Source: Chloroflexota bacterium (lineage in GTDB: Bacteria > Chloroflexota > UBA11872 > UBA12225). From it: 64,000 bases of DNA. The translations under genes were made by a program, and so were the position numbers. How positions within the stretch are numbered: position 1 is the first letter of the stretch; every line of letters starts with the position of its first letter. The notes under the pieces are model-generated. The model did no database searches and was not told where the DNA came from. It saw only the letters and a program-made list of their open reading frames with translations. Positions 9,905 to 18,937 of this stretch are shown here, in pieces. The stretch covers positions 131,331-195,330 of the forward strand of contig JAUJOR010000006.1 of the NCBI GenBank assembly GCA_030447525.1, given 5' to 3'.

Positions 9905-10729
9905 GCGCACCCGCCCGGCGCTGGAGGCCTCCAGTGGGGCGACGCCGGCGTAGGCGGCGAGTTGGGCATCGGTGCGGAACCGGCGGCCCGGCCCGAGGAT
10001 GCCCGCGAGTGCCCCGGCCGTCGAGGCTGACGCCACACACGCCGGTCAGGAGGGGAGAAGTGCGCCCGGGCGCGCTGCCGAATCTGCCTGGCCAGGTCCT
10101 CGGCCTGGGCCAGCGCCAGCGCAGTCGCTGCGCCAGGCGCCGCACGGCGGCGGCGCGCTCCTCGTCCAGCGGGCGGGGGCTGGGGGTGGTGTACTGGGCC
10201 AGCGCCGCGACGCCGGCGGGCGTGCGGAGCGCGGGGCGGTGCGCCCGGTACTCCGGATCGACCTGCAGGAGCAGTTGGTGGAGTTGGTTGCGGAGCCGGG
10301 TGGCCTCGGCGACGGCCCCGTCTCGCTCGGTGACCAGCAACTCGAGCACCGCCGTCTCGTCGTCGGCGCCCACCCGCGGGAGCGTGGCCGCCTCGCGCAG
10401 GACCAGCGCCGCCACCGCTTGGGCGTCGAGCGCATCGGTCTTGCCCGGGCGGCGGGCGCTCCGGCGCCCCTGGGCCGTCCAGCGGGGGTTGACCTCGTAC
10501 ACCGCCTCGCCGGCGTCCACCAGGTGCTGGGCCAGGCCCCGCCCGTAGTTCCACGCCCCTTCGATGCCCCACTGCCGTGGCCCGCCCAACCCGACCGCCC
10601 AGGCGTGCAGCGCGCCCACCCCTCCCGGCTGTTGGGCCCGCGCCAGTGGCCAAGCGCCTGCCCGGCGTCGTCCAGGGCGACGGCGGCATGGACCTGCTTG
10701 TGGGCATCCACCCCGATCGTGACCATCAT
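9905..10729 (-). pseudogene. IS110-family transposase, copy 1 (C-terminus removed by IS6)
   Basis: Starts MMVTIGVDAHKQVHAAVALD at 10729 behind GGGAGG and carries RPGKTDALDAQAVAALVLRE, the DEDD RuvC-like domain. The region IGPGRRFRTDAQLAAYAGVA (Tnp20 domain) follows after frame breaks. It ends at EASSAGRVR, where the IS6 right end begins; the missing RHRLNRGGNRRLNA segment is present in copy 2 at about 50.45 kb. The two copies are nearly identical. Confidence 0.85.
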
Positions 10730-10962
10730 GTCCTCCCGTGCGCTCCGCGTGCTGCGAGCACCGCTCCAGGAGCGACCGGTCTCTCTCGGGTCGCCGGCGG
10801 GGGTGGCGGGCGCCCGCGGGCGCCCGCCACCCCCGCCGCGGACCGGCTCCTCTGAGGTCACCCTGCGAGCGCAGCGGGGGGACGACCGGGCAATCCCCGG
10901 GCACGAGGCCAGACAAGTTGTGGGTCAGTCCACCCCGCCGTGCTCGCTTCAACAATAGAGAG
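10730..10962 (-). ncRNA. IS110 copy 1 non-coding leader (candidate bridge-RNA region)
   Basis: About 230 bp between the IS110 end and its transposase. In IS110 elements this leader encodes the bridge RNA that pairs with target and donor DNA. The sequence is close to the leader of copy 2 (49.44-49.63 kb), except for one extra hairpin arm at 10795-10838. RNA identity is inferred from family knowledge only. Confidence 0.35.
10795..10838. repeat. 44-bp perfect palindrome in IS110 leader
   Basis: The sequence begins CGGCGGGGGTGGCGGGCGCC and is its own reverse complement across 44 bp. IS110 copy 2 has only one arm (CCACCCCCGCCG) in the same context, so copy 1 gained an inverted duplication or copy 2 lost one. 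Confidence 0.9.
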
Positions 10963-10963
10963 A

Positions 10964-11308
10964 GACAAGTTGCGCAGCCTCACGCTGTAGGATCTGGTGG
11001 TGTCTGCCTCCACCGCTGCTCCGACCTGTGATCGTGCCCCGCTGTATCGTGGCTATCGGTTTCCCGCGGCGATCATCAGCCACGCGGTGTGGCTGTACTA
11101 CCGGTTCGCCCTGAGTCACCGGGACGTGGAGGAGCCTGCTGGCGGAACGGGGCGTGCAGGTCAGCGACGAGGCCATCCGACTCTGGTGCCGGCGGTTCGG
11201 GCCGATCTTCGCCGGCACGCTCCGGCGCTGGCGGTCCCGGGCAGCCGACAAGTGGCACTGTGAGAATGGGGATGCCTGTGGCGCGGGCATGACCCCAAGT
11301 GGCATTGG
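10964..11308 (+). pseudogene. IS6-family element 5' fragment
   Basis: Begins with the terminal motif GACAAGTTG and the conserved leader TCACGCTGTAGGATC, then codes YRGYRFPAAIISHAVWLYYR and, after a frame break, GVQVSDEAIRLWCRRFG. It stops at DKWH plus a 47-bp insert, before any complete catalytic core. The remainder of the transposase is lost at about 11308. Similar elements occur at 39.7 and 45.3 kb. Confidence 0.75.
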
Positions 11309-11395
11309 CTCTCGGCAGTCGCCAGGATGCCCTGTCCCTCGATTTGTCTGCCGCCGCTGGCGGCGCCCGCTGGATCGCGTTGCCCGCTGGCCCGA

Positions 11396-12427
11396 TCAGA
11401 AGCCTGTCCGCCCTCGCGGCCTGAGGGTGTGACCCGTCACAGTCCTGCCGCGCGGCGGCCTGCGGGAGGCGGGGAGCGGTGGCTCCTGCGCCAGGCTGCA
11501 GTGTGGGCGCTCGGCGTTGTAGAACGCCACGTCCTCCGCGAGCACGGTGCGCAGGTGCCGCTCGTTGCGGATGAGCAGGTGGTCGAGGCACTCGTTGCGC
11601 AGGGTCCGCACGACGCGCTCAGCGATGGCGTTCGTCTTCGGGGCGCGGAACGGGGTCAGCAGCGTCTGGATCCCCAGGGCCTCAGCACGGGAGGCGAAGT
11701 CGCCGCCGTAGACGCGGTCGCGATCCCGGATGAGGTACTTCGGGTGGCGCCCCCACGGCGTCGCCTCAACGAGCTGCCGCCACACCCAGGCCGCGGTGGG
11801 AGGCGCCGTTACCTGCACATGGACCAGGTTCCGGCGCCCATGGGAGATGAAGAAGAGCACACAGATCGTGCGGAACGTGAGCGTCTGCACCGTCAGGAGA
11901 TCCGCGGCCCAGATCGCGTGGGCGTGGTTCCGCAGAAAGGTGGCCCAGGTTTGGCTCGGCGGCCGCGGCGCAGGACGCCACCGGTAGCGGCGGATGGAGG
12001 CGTTGCCCTCGACGATGCCGAGCTTGAACAGTTCGCCCCGAATGCGCTCAGTGCCCCCCAGTCGGTTCTCTTCCGAGAGGCGACGGATCAGGTCCCGCAC
12101 CTCCTGCGTCAGCCGTGGCCGTCCGGTCGGCCGCCGGGAGCGCCACCACCAGACGAGGCGCCAGCCCCGCCGGTGCCAGCGCAGGACCGTCTCCGGCTGC
12201 ACCAGCACGAGATGGCGTCGCCCGTTGGTCACGAGGCGTCGCGCCACGGTCCAGAAGAGCCGGTCGCCTGGTCGGACCCGCGGGTGTGGGTGGGCGCGCA
12301 GGGCGACGGTGAGTTGCTGCCGCAAGAGCCGGTGCTCGAGCACCAGCGCGTGACGGCGACGGAACGTGGCGTGCAAGGCGCCAATGAGGAGCAACACCCA
12401 ATGCAGCATGGCGCCATGATCGCGCAT
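11396..12427 (-). CDS. Integrase-type (DDE) transposase, copy 1
   Basis: A 343-aa open frame. The N-terminal HTH is seen in LVLEHRLLRQQLTVALRAH and RHLVLVQPETVLRWHRRGWR. The integrase core has IWAADLLTVQTLTFRTIC (Asp), YLIRDRDRVYGGDF (Asp) and NAIAERVVRTLRNECLDH (Glu). It is about 80% identical by eye to the copy at 29.5-30.5 kb. The right terminus near 12446-12465 matches that copy's terminal repeat (CGGAGTTCTTGCGCG); the left terminus could not be found. The C-terminal tail after PPLPASRR differs, so the left end is probably truncated. Confidence 0.85.
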   Translation of the reverse strand: MRDHGAMLHWVLLLIGALHATFRRRHALVLEHRLLRQQLTVALRAHPHPRVRPGDRLFWTVARRLVTNGRRHLVLVQPETVLRWHRRGWRLVWWWRSRRPTGRPRLTQEVRDLIRRLSEENRLGGTERIRGELFKLGIVEGNASIRRYRWRPAPRPPSQTWATFLRNHAHAIWAADLLTVQTLTFRTICVLFFISHGRRNLVHVQVTAPPTAAWVWRQLVEATPWGRHPKYLIRDRDRVYGGDFASRAEALGIQTLLTPFRAPKTNAIAERVVRTLRNECLDHLLIRNERHLRTVLAEDVAFYNAERPHCSLAQEPPLPASRRPPRGRTVTGHTLRPRGRTGF

Positions 12428-12465
12428 GGCGCTGACCGCCCCCCGTACGGAGTTCTTGCGCGCTG

Positions 12466-12545
12466 CAAGTGTTAGCCGTGCCGACCCTCATCGGCGGCGC
12501 GCCGCGCGGCCGGCGATGCGAGATGGACGGGGGTTTGCCCTCCCA
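12466..12545. repeat. Solo right end of GGGAGGGCAAA-type MITE
   Basis: Ends GATGGACGGGGGTTTGCCCT then CCCA, matching the right ends at 30911 and 44290 (TGGACAG-G-TTTTGCCCTCCC). The rest of the element is missing, replaced by the integrase-type IS. Confidence 0.65.
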
Positions 12546-12588
12546 TAAGGTTATTCGTGGCCCGAAGGGGCAAGTGGCCACCGTTCAG

Positions 12589-13800
12589 TCACCAGGCCCG
12601 CTCGCACATGGCGAGCAGGTCGGCCTCAGTTGCGGGGCCTGGGTTCTGCGACTGCTCCGTCCGCAGCGCCTCGGCGGCGATCCGGGGCAGCGCTTCCCGT
12701 GGGACCCCTACCTCGCGTAGGCGGGCCGGCGCGCCCACCGTCTCGCGCAGCCGCGCCAGCGCGTCGATCACCCGCGCTGCCACGGCGGCGGGGTCGGAGC
12801 CGGGCGGGCCCGCCGGGTCGCCCAGCAGGGAGCCGACCTCCGCCAGCAGCCCCCGCAGCGCTGGCGCGTGGTGGGCGAGGACAACGGGCAGCAGCACGGC
12901 GTTGGTGAGGCCGTGGACGGTGTCAAAGAAGGCGCCCACCGCGCGGGAGATGGCATGCACCTGGCCGGTGCGGCCGAGCATCGAGCGCCCGGCAATGTTC
13001 GCGGCGTACAGCATCGTCTCCATCGTCGGCCCCCGGTCCGCGCCGGGCGTCCGCGCGGCGTGCCAGGCGGCCGGGAGCGCGACGGCGATGGTGCGAATGG
13101 CCTGAGCCGAGAAGGCCCGCGTGAACAGCGAGGCGCGGGGCGAGACGTAGCTCTCCGTGGCGTGGGAAAGGGCGTCGAGGCCGCTGGCGGCGAGCACCGG
13201 CGCCGGCAGATCGACGACCAACGCCGGGTCGAGCACCGCGAGCGCAGGCTGGCAGTTGCCGATGCCATTCTTGCTCGCCCCGCCGTTCCCACTGCCTCCG
13301 CCGCCCTGGTCGCCGACATCGAACGTTAGCACCGCCCCGCCGGAGACCTCCGAGCCGGTGCCGGTCGTGGTGGGGAGCGCGTACAGCGGCAGGCCCGGCT
13401 GGGGTGGCGTCCGGCCGCCCAGCGCCGGGCACCAATCGCGCGCCCGACCCCCATTGGCGCGGAGCACGCCGGCCGCCTTGGCCGCGTCGATCACGCTCCC
13501 GCCGCCCACCGCCACCAGCACGTCCGCGCGGACAGCTGTGAGCGCCGCCAGGCATGCCTCCGCCTCGACGTCGCGCGGGTTGGGGCTGACAGCGTCGAAC
13601 ACGTCGTAGACGACGGCAGCCTGGCGCAGCGACGCCTCGACCGTTCTGGTCAGGCCGGCGCCGCGCACGCCGCGGTCGGTGACGAGCAGCGCCCGCCCCC
13701 ACCCGGCGTGGGCGGCCCGTGGGCCAACCTCGGCCGCGCAGCCCCAGCCGAAAATGGTTTCCGTCGGCAGCGAAAAGCTCGAGAAGCGGGTTGCGGACAT
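12589..13800 (-). CDS. Iron-containing alcohol dehydrogenase (maleylacetate reductase / transhydrogenase-like)
   Basis: A 403-aa NAD(P)-dependent group III alcohol dehydrogenase, starting at ATG 13800 (MSATRFSSFSLPTETIFGWG). The nucleotide-binding motif is VAVGGGSVIDAAKAAGVL and the signature LPTTTGTGSEVSGGAV. Iron ligands are visible as the Asp and His of GLDALSHATE and the two His of HAISRAVGAFFDTVHGLTN. Length is normal for the family (about 380-400 aa). A glycine/serine-rich insertion (GDQGGGGSGNGGASKNG) sits after the VLTFDVG strand, which is unusual. It is transcribed divergently from the enolase-superfamily gene, suggesting joint catabolism of an organic or sugar acid. The exact substrate cannot be told from sequence. 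Confidence 0.88.
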   Translation of the reverse strand: MSATRFSSFSLPTETIFGWGCAAEVGPRAAHAGWGRALLVTDRGVRGAGLTRTVEASLRQAAVVYDVFDAVSPNPRDVEAEACLAALTAVRADVLVAVGGGSVIDAAKAAGVLRANGGRARDWCPALGGRTPPQPGLPLYALPTTTGTGSEVSGGAVLTFDVGDQGGGGSGNGGASKNGIGNCQPALAVLDPALVVDLPAPVLAASGLDALSHATESYVSPRASLFTRAFSAQAIRTIAVALPAAWHAARTPGADRGPTMETMLYAANIAGRSMLGRTGQVHAISRAVGAFFDTVHGLTNAVLLPVVLAHHAPALRGLLAEVGSLLGDPAGPPGSDPAAVAARVIDALARLRETVGAPARLREVGVPREALPRIAAEALRTEQSQNPGPATEADLLAMCERAW

Positions 13801-14109
13801 CGACCGATTCAACCATTTCTGCCAGGCGGGCGCACGCCCGAAATGCGGCGTCGGTTGGACGGCCGCCCGGTCACCGCTGAGCGTCGGGGCCGTGCTCCTC
13901 GCCTGAGCAGCGGGCCGCCCGGGCGGGCCCGTGGCGTTCCCGAGGCAACCGCTGCCGCCGGTCCGGCCACGGGGGCCGTCCCAGGGCGTGCTCAGCCACT
14001 GGGAGCCGGTAGCTTCCGTGCCGCGTGAGCCTCGTCGGCCCCGAATCGGGTTTGTGCACCCAACAGCCTTTCGGGGCGCGGCGCCGGACTCGCCCCGTAC
14101 CATGACCGC

Positions 14110-15280
14110 GTGAGGATCGAGCGGGTCGCCGCCGAGCTGGTGCGACTGCCCCTTGAGCGGGCTGTTCAACGACAATTAGACTACTTGACGTTTGACACGG
14201 GCGGTGGCCTCAGCCGGGGCGCGGGTCGCCGCCCTGGATTACGTGCTGGTGCGCCTTACGGCGACCGGCGGCGTCGAGGGCCTGGGCTACGCCTGCCTGT
14301 ATGCCGCGGCGCCTGGTGGGGGTGCCCACGGCGCGGCATTGCGCGCGCTGGTCGATGACCTGGCGCCGCTGGTGCGTGGGGAGGACACCCGCTACCGCGG
14401 CCGGGTCTGGCGGGCCCTGGAGCGGGCCGCGGCGGCGGTGGGCCACGGCGACCTGGCGCGGGCGGCGGTCAGCGCCTACGACCTGGCCCTGTGGGACATT
14501 GCTGGCAAGGCCGCCGGCCTGCCGGTGTGGCACCTCCTCGGGGGCGTGCGCGACCGGCTCCCGGTGTACTACTCGGGCTTGTTCCTCGGCGCTAGCCTCG
14601 ACGAGCTCCGCGCGGAGGCGGCGCCGCTCCCGGGCCTGGGGTACCGCGCGATCAAGCTGCGCGTCGGCCGCGCCGACCCGGACGAGGACGTGGCGCGGGT
14701 GCGGGCGGTGCGCGAGGTCGTGGGCGAGGGCATCCGGCTGCTGGCGGACTGCTCCCGGAGCCTGGACGCGGGGCGGGCGATCCGCCTCGGCCGGCGGCTG
14801 GAACGGCTCGGCGTGGCCTGGTTGGAGGAGCCCGTCCCGCCGGAGGACCTGGCCGGCGCGGCACGGGTGGCCTCCGTCCTCGACGTGACCGTCGCCGGTG
14901 GGGAGAGCGCCCGCACCGTCGAGGACGTCCGGGCGCTCCTCGAGCACCGGGCGGCCGACCTGGTGATGCTGGACATCCAGCGCCTTGGGGGGCTCACCGG
15001 CTGGCTCCAGGCGGCGGCCCTGTGTGGCGCCCACCGCGTGGCCGTGTCCAACCACCTGTTCCTGGAGACCACCGTCCACGCCCTGGCCGCGTGCCCGTGG
15101 GCGATCGGGACAGCCGCCGGCGTCGCCGCAGCGGACGACATCCCGGCGGAGCACCTGCCGTGGCCGACGCCGTTCGAGGCAGCCTCCCAGGTTGCCCACG
15201 GAGAACTGCGCCTGAGCGACGCCGCTGGGTTGGGCCTCACGCCGCGCGATGACGTCATCCGACGCCACCGCGTGGGCTGA
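14110..15280 (+). pseudogene. Mandelate racemase/enolase-superfamily enzyme, broken by hairpin insertion
   Basis: The N-terminus from GTG 14110 (RIERVAAELVRLPLERAV) is in one frame and the rest (VAALDYVLVRLTATGGVEGL to the stop at 15280) in another. The break is caused by a 40-bp insertion at 14166-14205. The barrel domain shows YRAIKLRVG (catalytic Lys), LLADCSRS (metal Asp), WLEEPVPPEDL and VAGGES (metal Glu residues), VMLDIQRLGG, and VSNHLFLETT with a His acid/base. This places it nearer mandelate-racemase-type acid-sugar dehydratases than muconate cycloisomerases. Without the insertion the protein would be about 376 aa. An internal start at 14192 would lack part of the capping domain. Confidence 0.82.
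14166..14205. repeat. 40-bp hairpin insertion with 8-bp near-duplication
   Basis: TCAACGACAA and TTGACGTTTGA form imperfect inverted arms around a 9-nt loop. The host sequence CGGGCTGT precedes it and CGGGCGGT ends it, resembling an 8-bp target duplication with one change. Deleting the 40 bp restores the enolase-superfamily reading frame (LERAVASAGARVAALDYV). Confidence 0.7.
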
Positions 15281-15600
15281 GTGGCCGGCCCCCGCATCGC
15301 CACCATCCGGCGGCGCCCGAGCCCGTGGCCGGTCCCTGACCCCTCGAGCGGCGGTACCCCGCACAACTCACGGGGCGCGAGCGTCGAGGCGGAACCGTCC
15401 CTGTGGGAGGGCAAAGCTTCAGTCTGGCCGCTGGGCCGCACTACGTGACGTAGATGGCGCTCCGAAACCGGGCCGCCGCGGGAGCAGGATGGCACCGGGA
15501 AGGCGCACCCGCCGCTGACGTGGCGGACCGGTAGCTCGTCCGTGCCAAGGTTTGGGCTGCCAGTGTTCGGCGCCAGCAGCGGGAGCGCCCGCTTCGCGCG
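15281..15600. other. Intergenic stretch with solo left end of GGGAGGGCAAA MITE
   Basis: No gene seen. At 15403-15417 TGTGGGAGGGCAAAGCTTCA matches the left ends of the MITEs at 30626 and 44002, and similarity continues for about 30 bp. No matching right end was found nearby. Confidence 0.5.
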
Positions 15601-16151
15601 GCGGGGGCTCACCCGCGCGGGCGTATCTGTGTGGAGTCGGCGTCGCGGCCACTACCGACCGCCCGACGTCTGGGCAGGCATGAGGCGACGTCGCCCCACG
15701 CTGGTCCGAAGCCCGCCACCAGAGCTGGCGCGCATGGTGCGTCGTGGACATGGAGCATGCCCTTGCGGATGGTCACGGCGCACCACTGCTTCGTCTGCGT
15801 CACCTGCTCGCGGCCGGCCGCTCGCCGTCCCGCCGCAGCAGGGGGCTGGGGTGCCGCGAGGCGTGCCGGCGCTCCCCTGGGGCTGTGAGCGGACGGTACT
15901 TCGGCTCCGGGTGCCGGTCTATCCCGAGGTTCTGCGCGATGGCGGAGGTGTCTATCCCCGCCGCGGCCAGCCGCCGGACCGCCGCGTACCGCTGCTGGGA
16001 CGTCGCCGGCGATCGGCACCGGCACGTGGTCTGACGCGGCCGCACAGCGCTGCTGGTCTTTCGGCAGTGCGCCCTCGACGTGCAGTTCGGGATGGAGATC
16101 ACCATCTGGCTGCACCCATGGCCCGAGTCCGAGCCTGCTGTCAGCGTTCAC
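15600..16151 (-). pseudogene. ISL3-like transposase remnant
   Basis: One frame reads QRYAAVRRLAAAGIDTSAIA then QNLGIDRHPEPKY, the HTH that follows the catalytic core in ISL3 transposases, then PGERRHASRHPSPLLR. Flanking frames carry fragments only. No catalytic residues remain and the element ends were not found. The family assignment rests on this HTH alone. Confidence 0.4.
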
Positions 16152-16475
16152 CTTGCCCCTGCTCGATTGGCTGCCGCGGACCGAACACTCCGACCCGGCT
16201 CGGGGCGGAGCGTTCGCTCCAACACCGATGTGATGACTGACGCCACCGCTCCGGCCGACCGCCCACTCTCCGCACAGCCTCGCCGATAACTGCGCTTACT
16301 GCGGGATCACCTGCACCCGTTACCCCGCGCGCTGCCGATAACGTACGACACCGCCGGCCCTGCGGAGGCGCTCCTTGGGCCCGTTGCGGACGGTGCCACC
16401 CACGACCCGGCGCAGCGACGCACTCCCGTGTCGGAGCCGACGGCCGCAAGGGGCGCAATCGGGAATGCTCCCGCG

Positions 16476-16527
16476 CCGGTGGATTGCGTGGCTGCTCCAC
16501 TCCGGTGGATTGCGTGGCTGCTCCACA
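16476..16527. repeat. 26-bp tandem duplication
   Basis: CCGGTGGATTGCGTGGCTGC followed by TCCACT occurs twice head to tail. It lies downstream of the cupin gene; the rest of 16152-16570 shows no gene. Confidence 0.85.
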
Positions 16528-16570
16528 GATGACGCCGACCCTGGTGGCGCAAGCGTGCGCGACGACCGTG

Positions 16571-17148
16571 CTAGTGGGACCCGGTGGGGACAGGATCGTG
16601 ATGCCGTGGCGGGAGGCGGATTCGAGCACGCGTCGGAGCACCTCGGGGGGCGGCGCCGCCGGCACCGGCGCGCGCGTCTTGCTCGGAGATCCGGTCGACC
16701 GGCACGCCCACCTCGGCGAAGAACTCCTCCATCCCGCCGGGGACCGCCACGACCAGCATGCGCGCATGGCGTGTGCCGGCGTTCTTGAAGGTGTGCGCCA
16801 CTCCCGCCGGCGTGTGCACGTAGCTGCCCGCGCCGGCGCGCAGGGGGGCTGCGCGCGCGGACGATCTCGAGCTCGCCCTCGATCACGTAGAAGTCCTCCG
16901 CCTCGCGCCCGTGCACGTGGGGCGGCCGCCGCCGGGAGGGACGGTGTCCTCCCAGACCGCGTACGCCCCGCCCGTCTCGCGCCCCGTCACCTTGATGGCA
17001 GCGAAGCTGCCGAGCACGTTCAGGAGCCGCCCCCGCCCGGCGGCACGTGCAGGACCTCCTGCGCCTCCTGCGCGCCCGTTCCTCCGGCGTGCGCCCCCGA
17101 GTCGCCGTCCCGCTCCGCTCGCGCGGGCTCCTGTCGCCCTGCATCCAT
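16571..17148 (-). pseudogene. Cupin-domain protein, frameshifted
   Basis: Starts MDAGRQEPARAERDGD at 17148 behind GGAAGAGAG. The cupin core reads LLNVLGSFAAIKVTGRETGG, YAVWEDTVPPGGG, then HVHGREAEDFYVIEGELEIV, then VHTPAGVAHTFKNAGTRHAR and MLVVAVPGGMEEFFAEVGVP. The HxH...E...H metal-binding set of cupin motifs 1 and 2 is present. At least three frame changes occur. The C-terminus (VLRRVLESASRHGITILSPP) is in yet another frame and its true stop is uncertain. It is divergent from the LuxR gene with about 140 bp between starts, so the regulator may control it. Confidence 0.75.
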
Positions 17149-17290
17149 GTGGCTCTCTTTCTCTCTTCCTGGTGTGACGAGTATCGGGCGGTGGCGCGCC
17201 GGCGAAATCCCAGAAACCTGGGATCTTCGGCGCCGCCGGCGAGGCAAGAGGCGGCGCGCCAGCGGGAGGCGCGGGCGGTAGACTGGTGCG

Positions 17291-18639
17291 ATGAGCCGCT
17301 CGGTCTCCGGCGACCACCGCGACCACCGCGAGCAGGGCGAGCACGGAGCAGCCGTGTTCCCGCGGGCTGCCGGACCGTCCCCGGGCACGTCCGCCGCCGC
17401 TGGGACTCGGGCGGTGCGGGAGGTGGAGCGCGTGTGCGCGCGCGCCTCGCGCCGGACGCGCTGTTCGGGGCGCTGCTGGAGCGCCTGCGCCGGGCGGTGC
17501 CGTTCGACGCGCTGTGCTGGAACGCGACCGACCCGGGGACCCTGCTGGCCACGCGCGTCCGCACCGAGTCGATGGAGGGGGCCACGGCGGCGGGGGCGGT
17601 GCGGTTCTTCGAGAACGAGTACGTGTGGGAGGACGTCGCCAAGTTCAGCGCGCTCGCGCGGGCGACCGAGCCGGTGGGCATCCTCTCCGAGGCAACGGCG
17701 GGCGAGTCGCGGCGCAGCCGGCGCTACCGCCTGATCAACGGTCCCATGGGGCTCGACCACGAGCCTGCGCGCGTTGCGTTCGTGGCTGGGGGGGCTGCTG
17801 GGCGACCGCGAGCCTCCACCGCCGGGCGGGTGCGCCGGACTTCACGCGAGGGGACGCCGCCTTCCTGGCGCGCGTGAGCGCGCCGGTCGCGCGCGGACTG
17901 CGCGTGGGGGCACTGCTGGGCGAGGCCGCACCGACCGGCGCACGGCGCCGGACGCGGCGGCAGCGGGCTCGGAGTACGGGAGCGCGTGCTGCTGCTGGAC
18001 GAGCGGTACGAACTCGTCGCGGCGACGCCCGCGGCGGAGCGCTGGCTCGCCGAGCTGCCGCCGGAATTTGCGGGAGACGGTGGCGCGGGCGCGGAGCGTG
18101 CGAATGGCGCAGGGCGCGCCGGCCGCTCCCGGCGGCGGTGTACGCGGCCGCCGCGCGGCCGCGCGCGGGCGCTCCGCCCGCTCCGCCGCGGATGCCGGTG
18201 GGGACGCGGGGGCGGCGCAGCAGGCGCGGGCGAGAGTCCGCACCCGTTCGGGGTTCTGGCTTCTGGTGCACGCTGCGGACCTGACGGCGCGCACCCCTCG
18301 GGCGAGGCGTTGGGAGCCGGGCGGACGATCGCGGTGGTGCTGGAGCCGGCGCGCCCGCCCGACGTGCTGCCGCTGCTGGAGCAGGCGTACGGGCTGACGG
18401 CGCGTGAGAGCGAGGTGGTGCGCCAGGTGCTCTCGGGCGCCGGCTCGGCGGAGATCGCGAGACTGCTCGTGGTGTCCCCGTACACCGTGCAGGACCACCT
18501 GAAGGCGGTCTTCGACAAGGTGGGCGTGCGCAGCCGCCGCGATCTGGTGGGCCGCTTCCTCGGCGAGCAGTACTTCCCGCGCTTCTTCACCGACGCTTCC
18601 GGCACCGGCGGTATGACCCGGGCCGCGCACTGGTTCTAG
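17291..18639 (+). pseudogene. LuxR-family transcriptional regulator, frameshifted
   Basis: ATG 17291 opens the N-terminus (AVREVERVCA). The frame shifts at 17430-17445 inside a GTGTGCGCGCGCGCC run and continues RLAPDALFGALLERLRRAVP, then VWEDVAKFSALARATEPVGI. Later frames carry VLLLDERYELVAATPAAERW. The C-terminal HTH is intact: YGLTARESEVVRQVLSGAGS, then EIARLLVVSPYTVQDHLKAV at 18385-18545. The N-terminal half resembles GAF-like sensory domains of one-component LuxR regulators, but the ligand is unknown. It is divergent from the cupin gene. Confidence 0.78.
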
Positions 18640-18721
18640 TGCCACCGACCTTACGCCGGCACCCGCGGAGGGACGCCCGCCGGCCCGGCTAGTGCGCCCC
18701 TGCCGCGGATCAGCTACCGCG

Positions 18722-18878
18722 AACCACGCAGCCTGGTGCAAAACCCCTCCATGGACGCACTCGGCCGTGAACGCGGGGGTGCTCTAACCTGGAGGCGGTC
18801 GCCCGAACCGGCAGACGCGCGACCCGGAAGGTGGCCTGCCCAGCCCCACGACCGACTATTTCAACAGGCTGCACGCTT
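18722..18878. mobile_element. 157-bp MITE, copy 1
   Basis: The left end AACCACGCAGCCTGGTGCAA and the inverted right end AAGCGTGCAGCCTGTTGAAA form an imperfect repeat of about 20 bp. The interior is too short to code. Copy 2 lies in the same orientation at 20504-20659. GCAGCCTGTTGAAA-type termini resemble those of larger transposons (IS1182-like), but the parent is not in the window. Confidence 0.75.
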
Positions 18879-18937
18879 CATGGCTCATCGATGCCCGTTT
18901 TGCTTCGGCACACGAGTGTCGGTAACCTGCCGTTCGC

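Noticed and set aside
11254..12475. Long plus-strand frame opposite the integrase-type transposase
   Set aside because: Mirror of the minus-strand DDE gene; the same mirror appears opposite copy 2 at 29449-30168, which explains apparent conservation.
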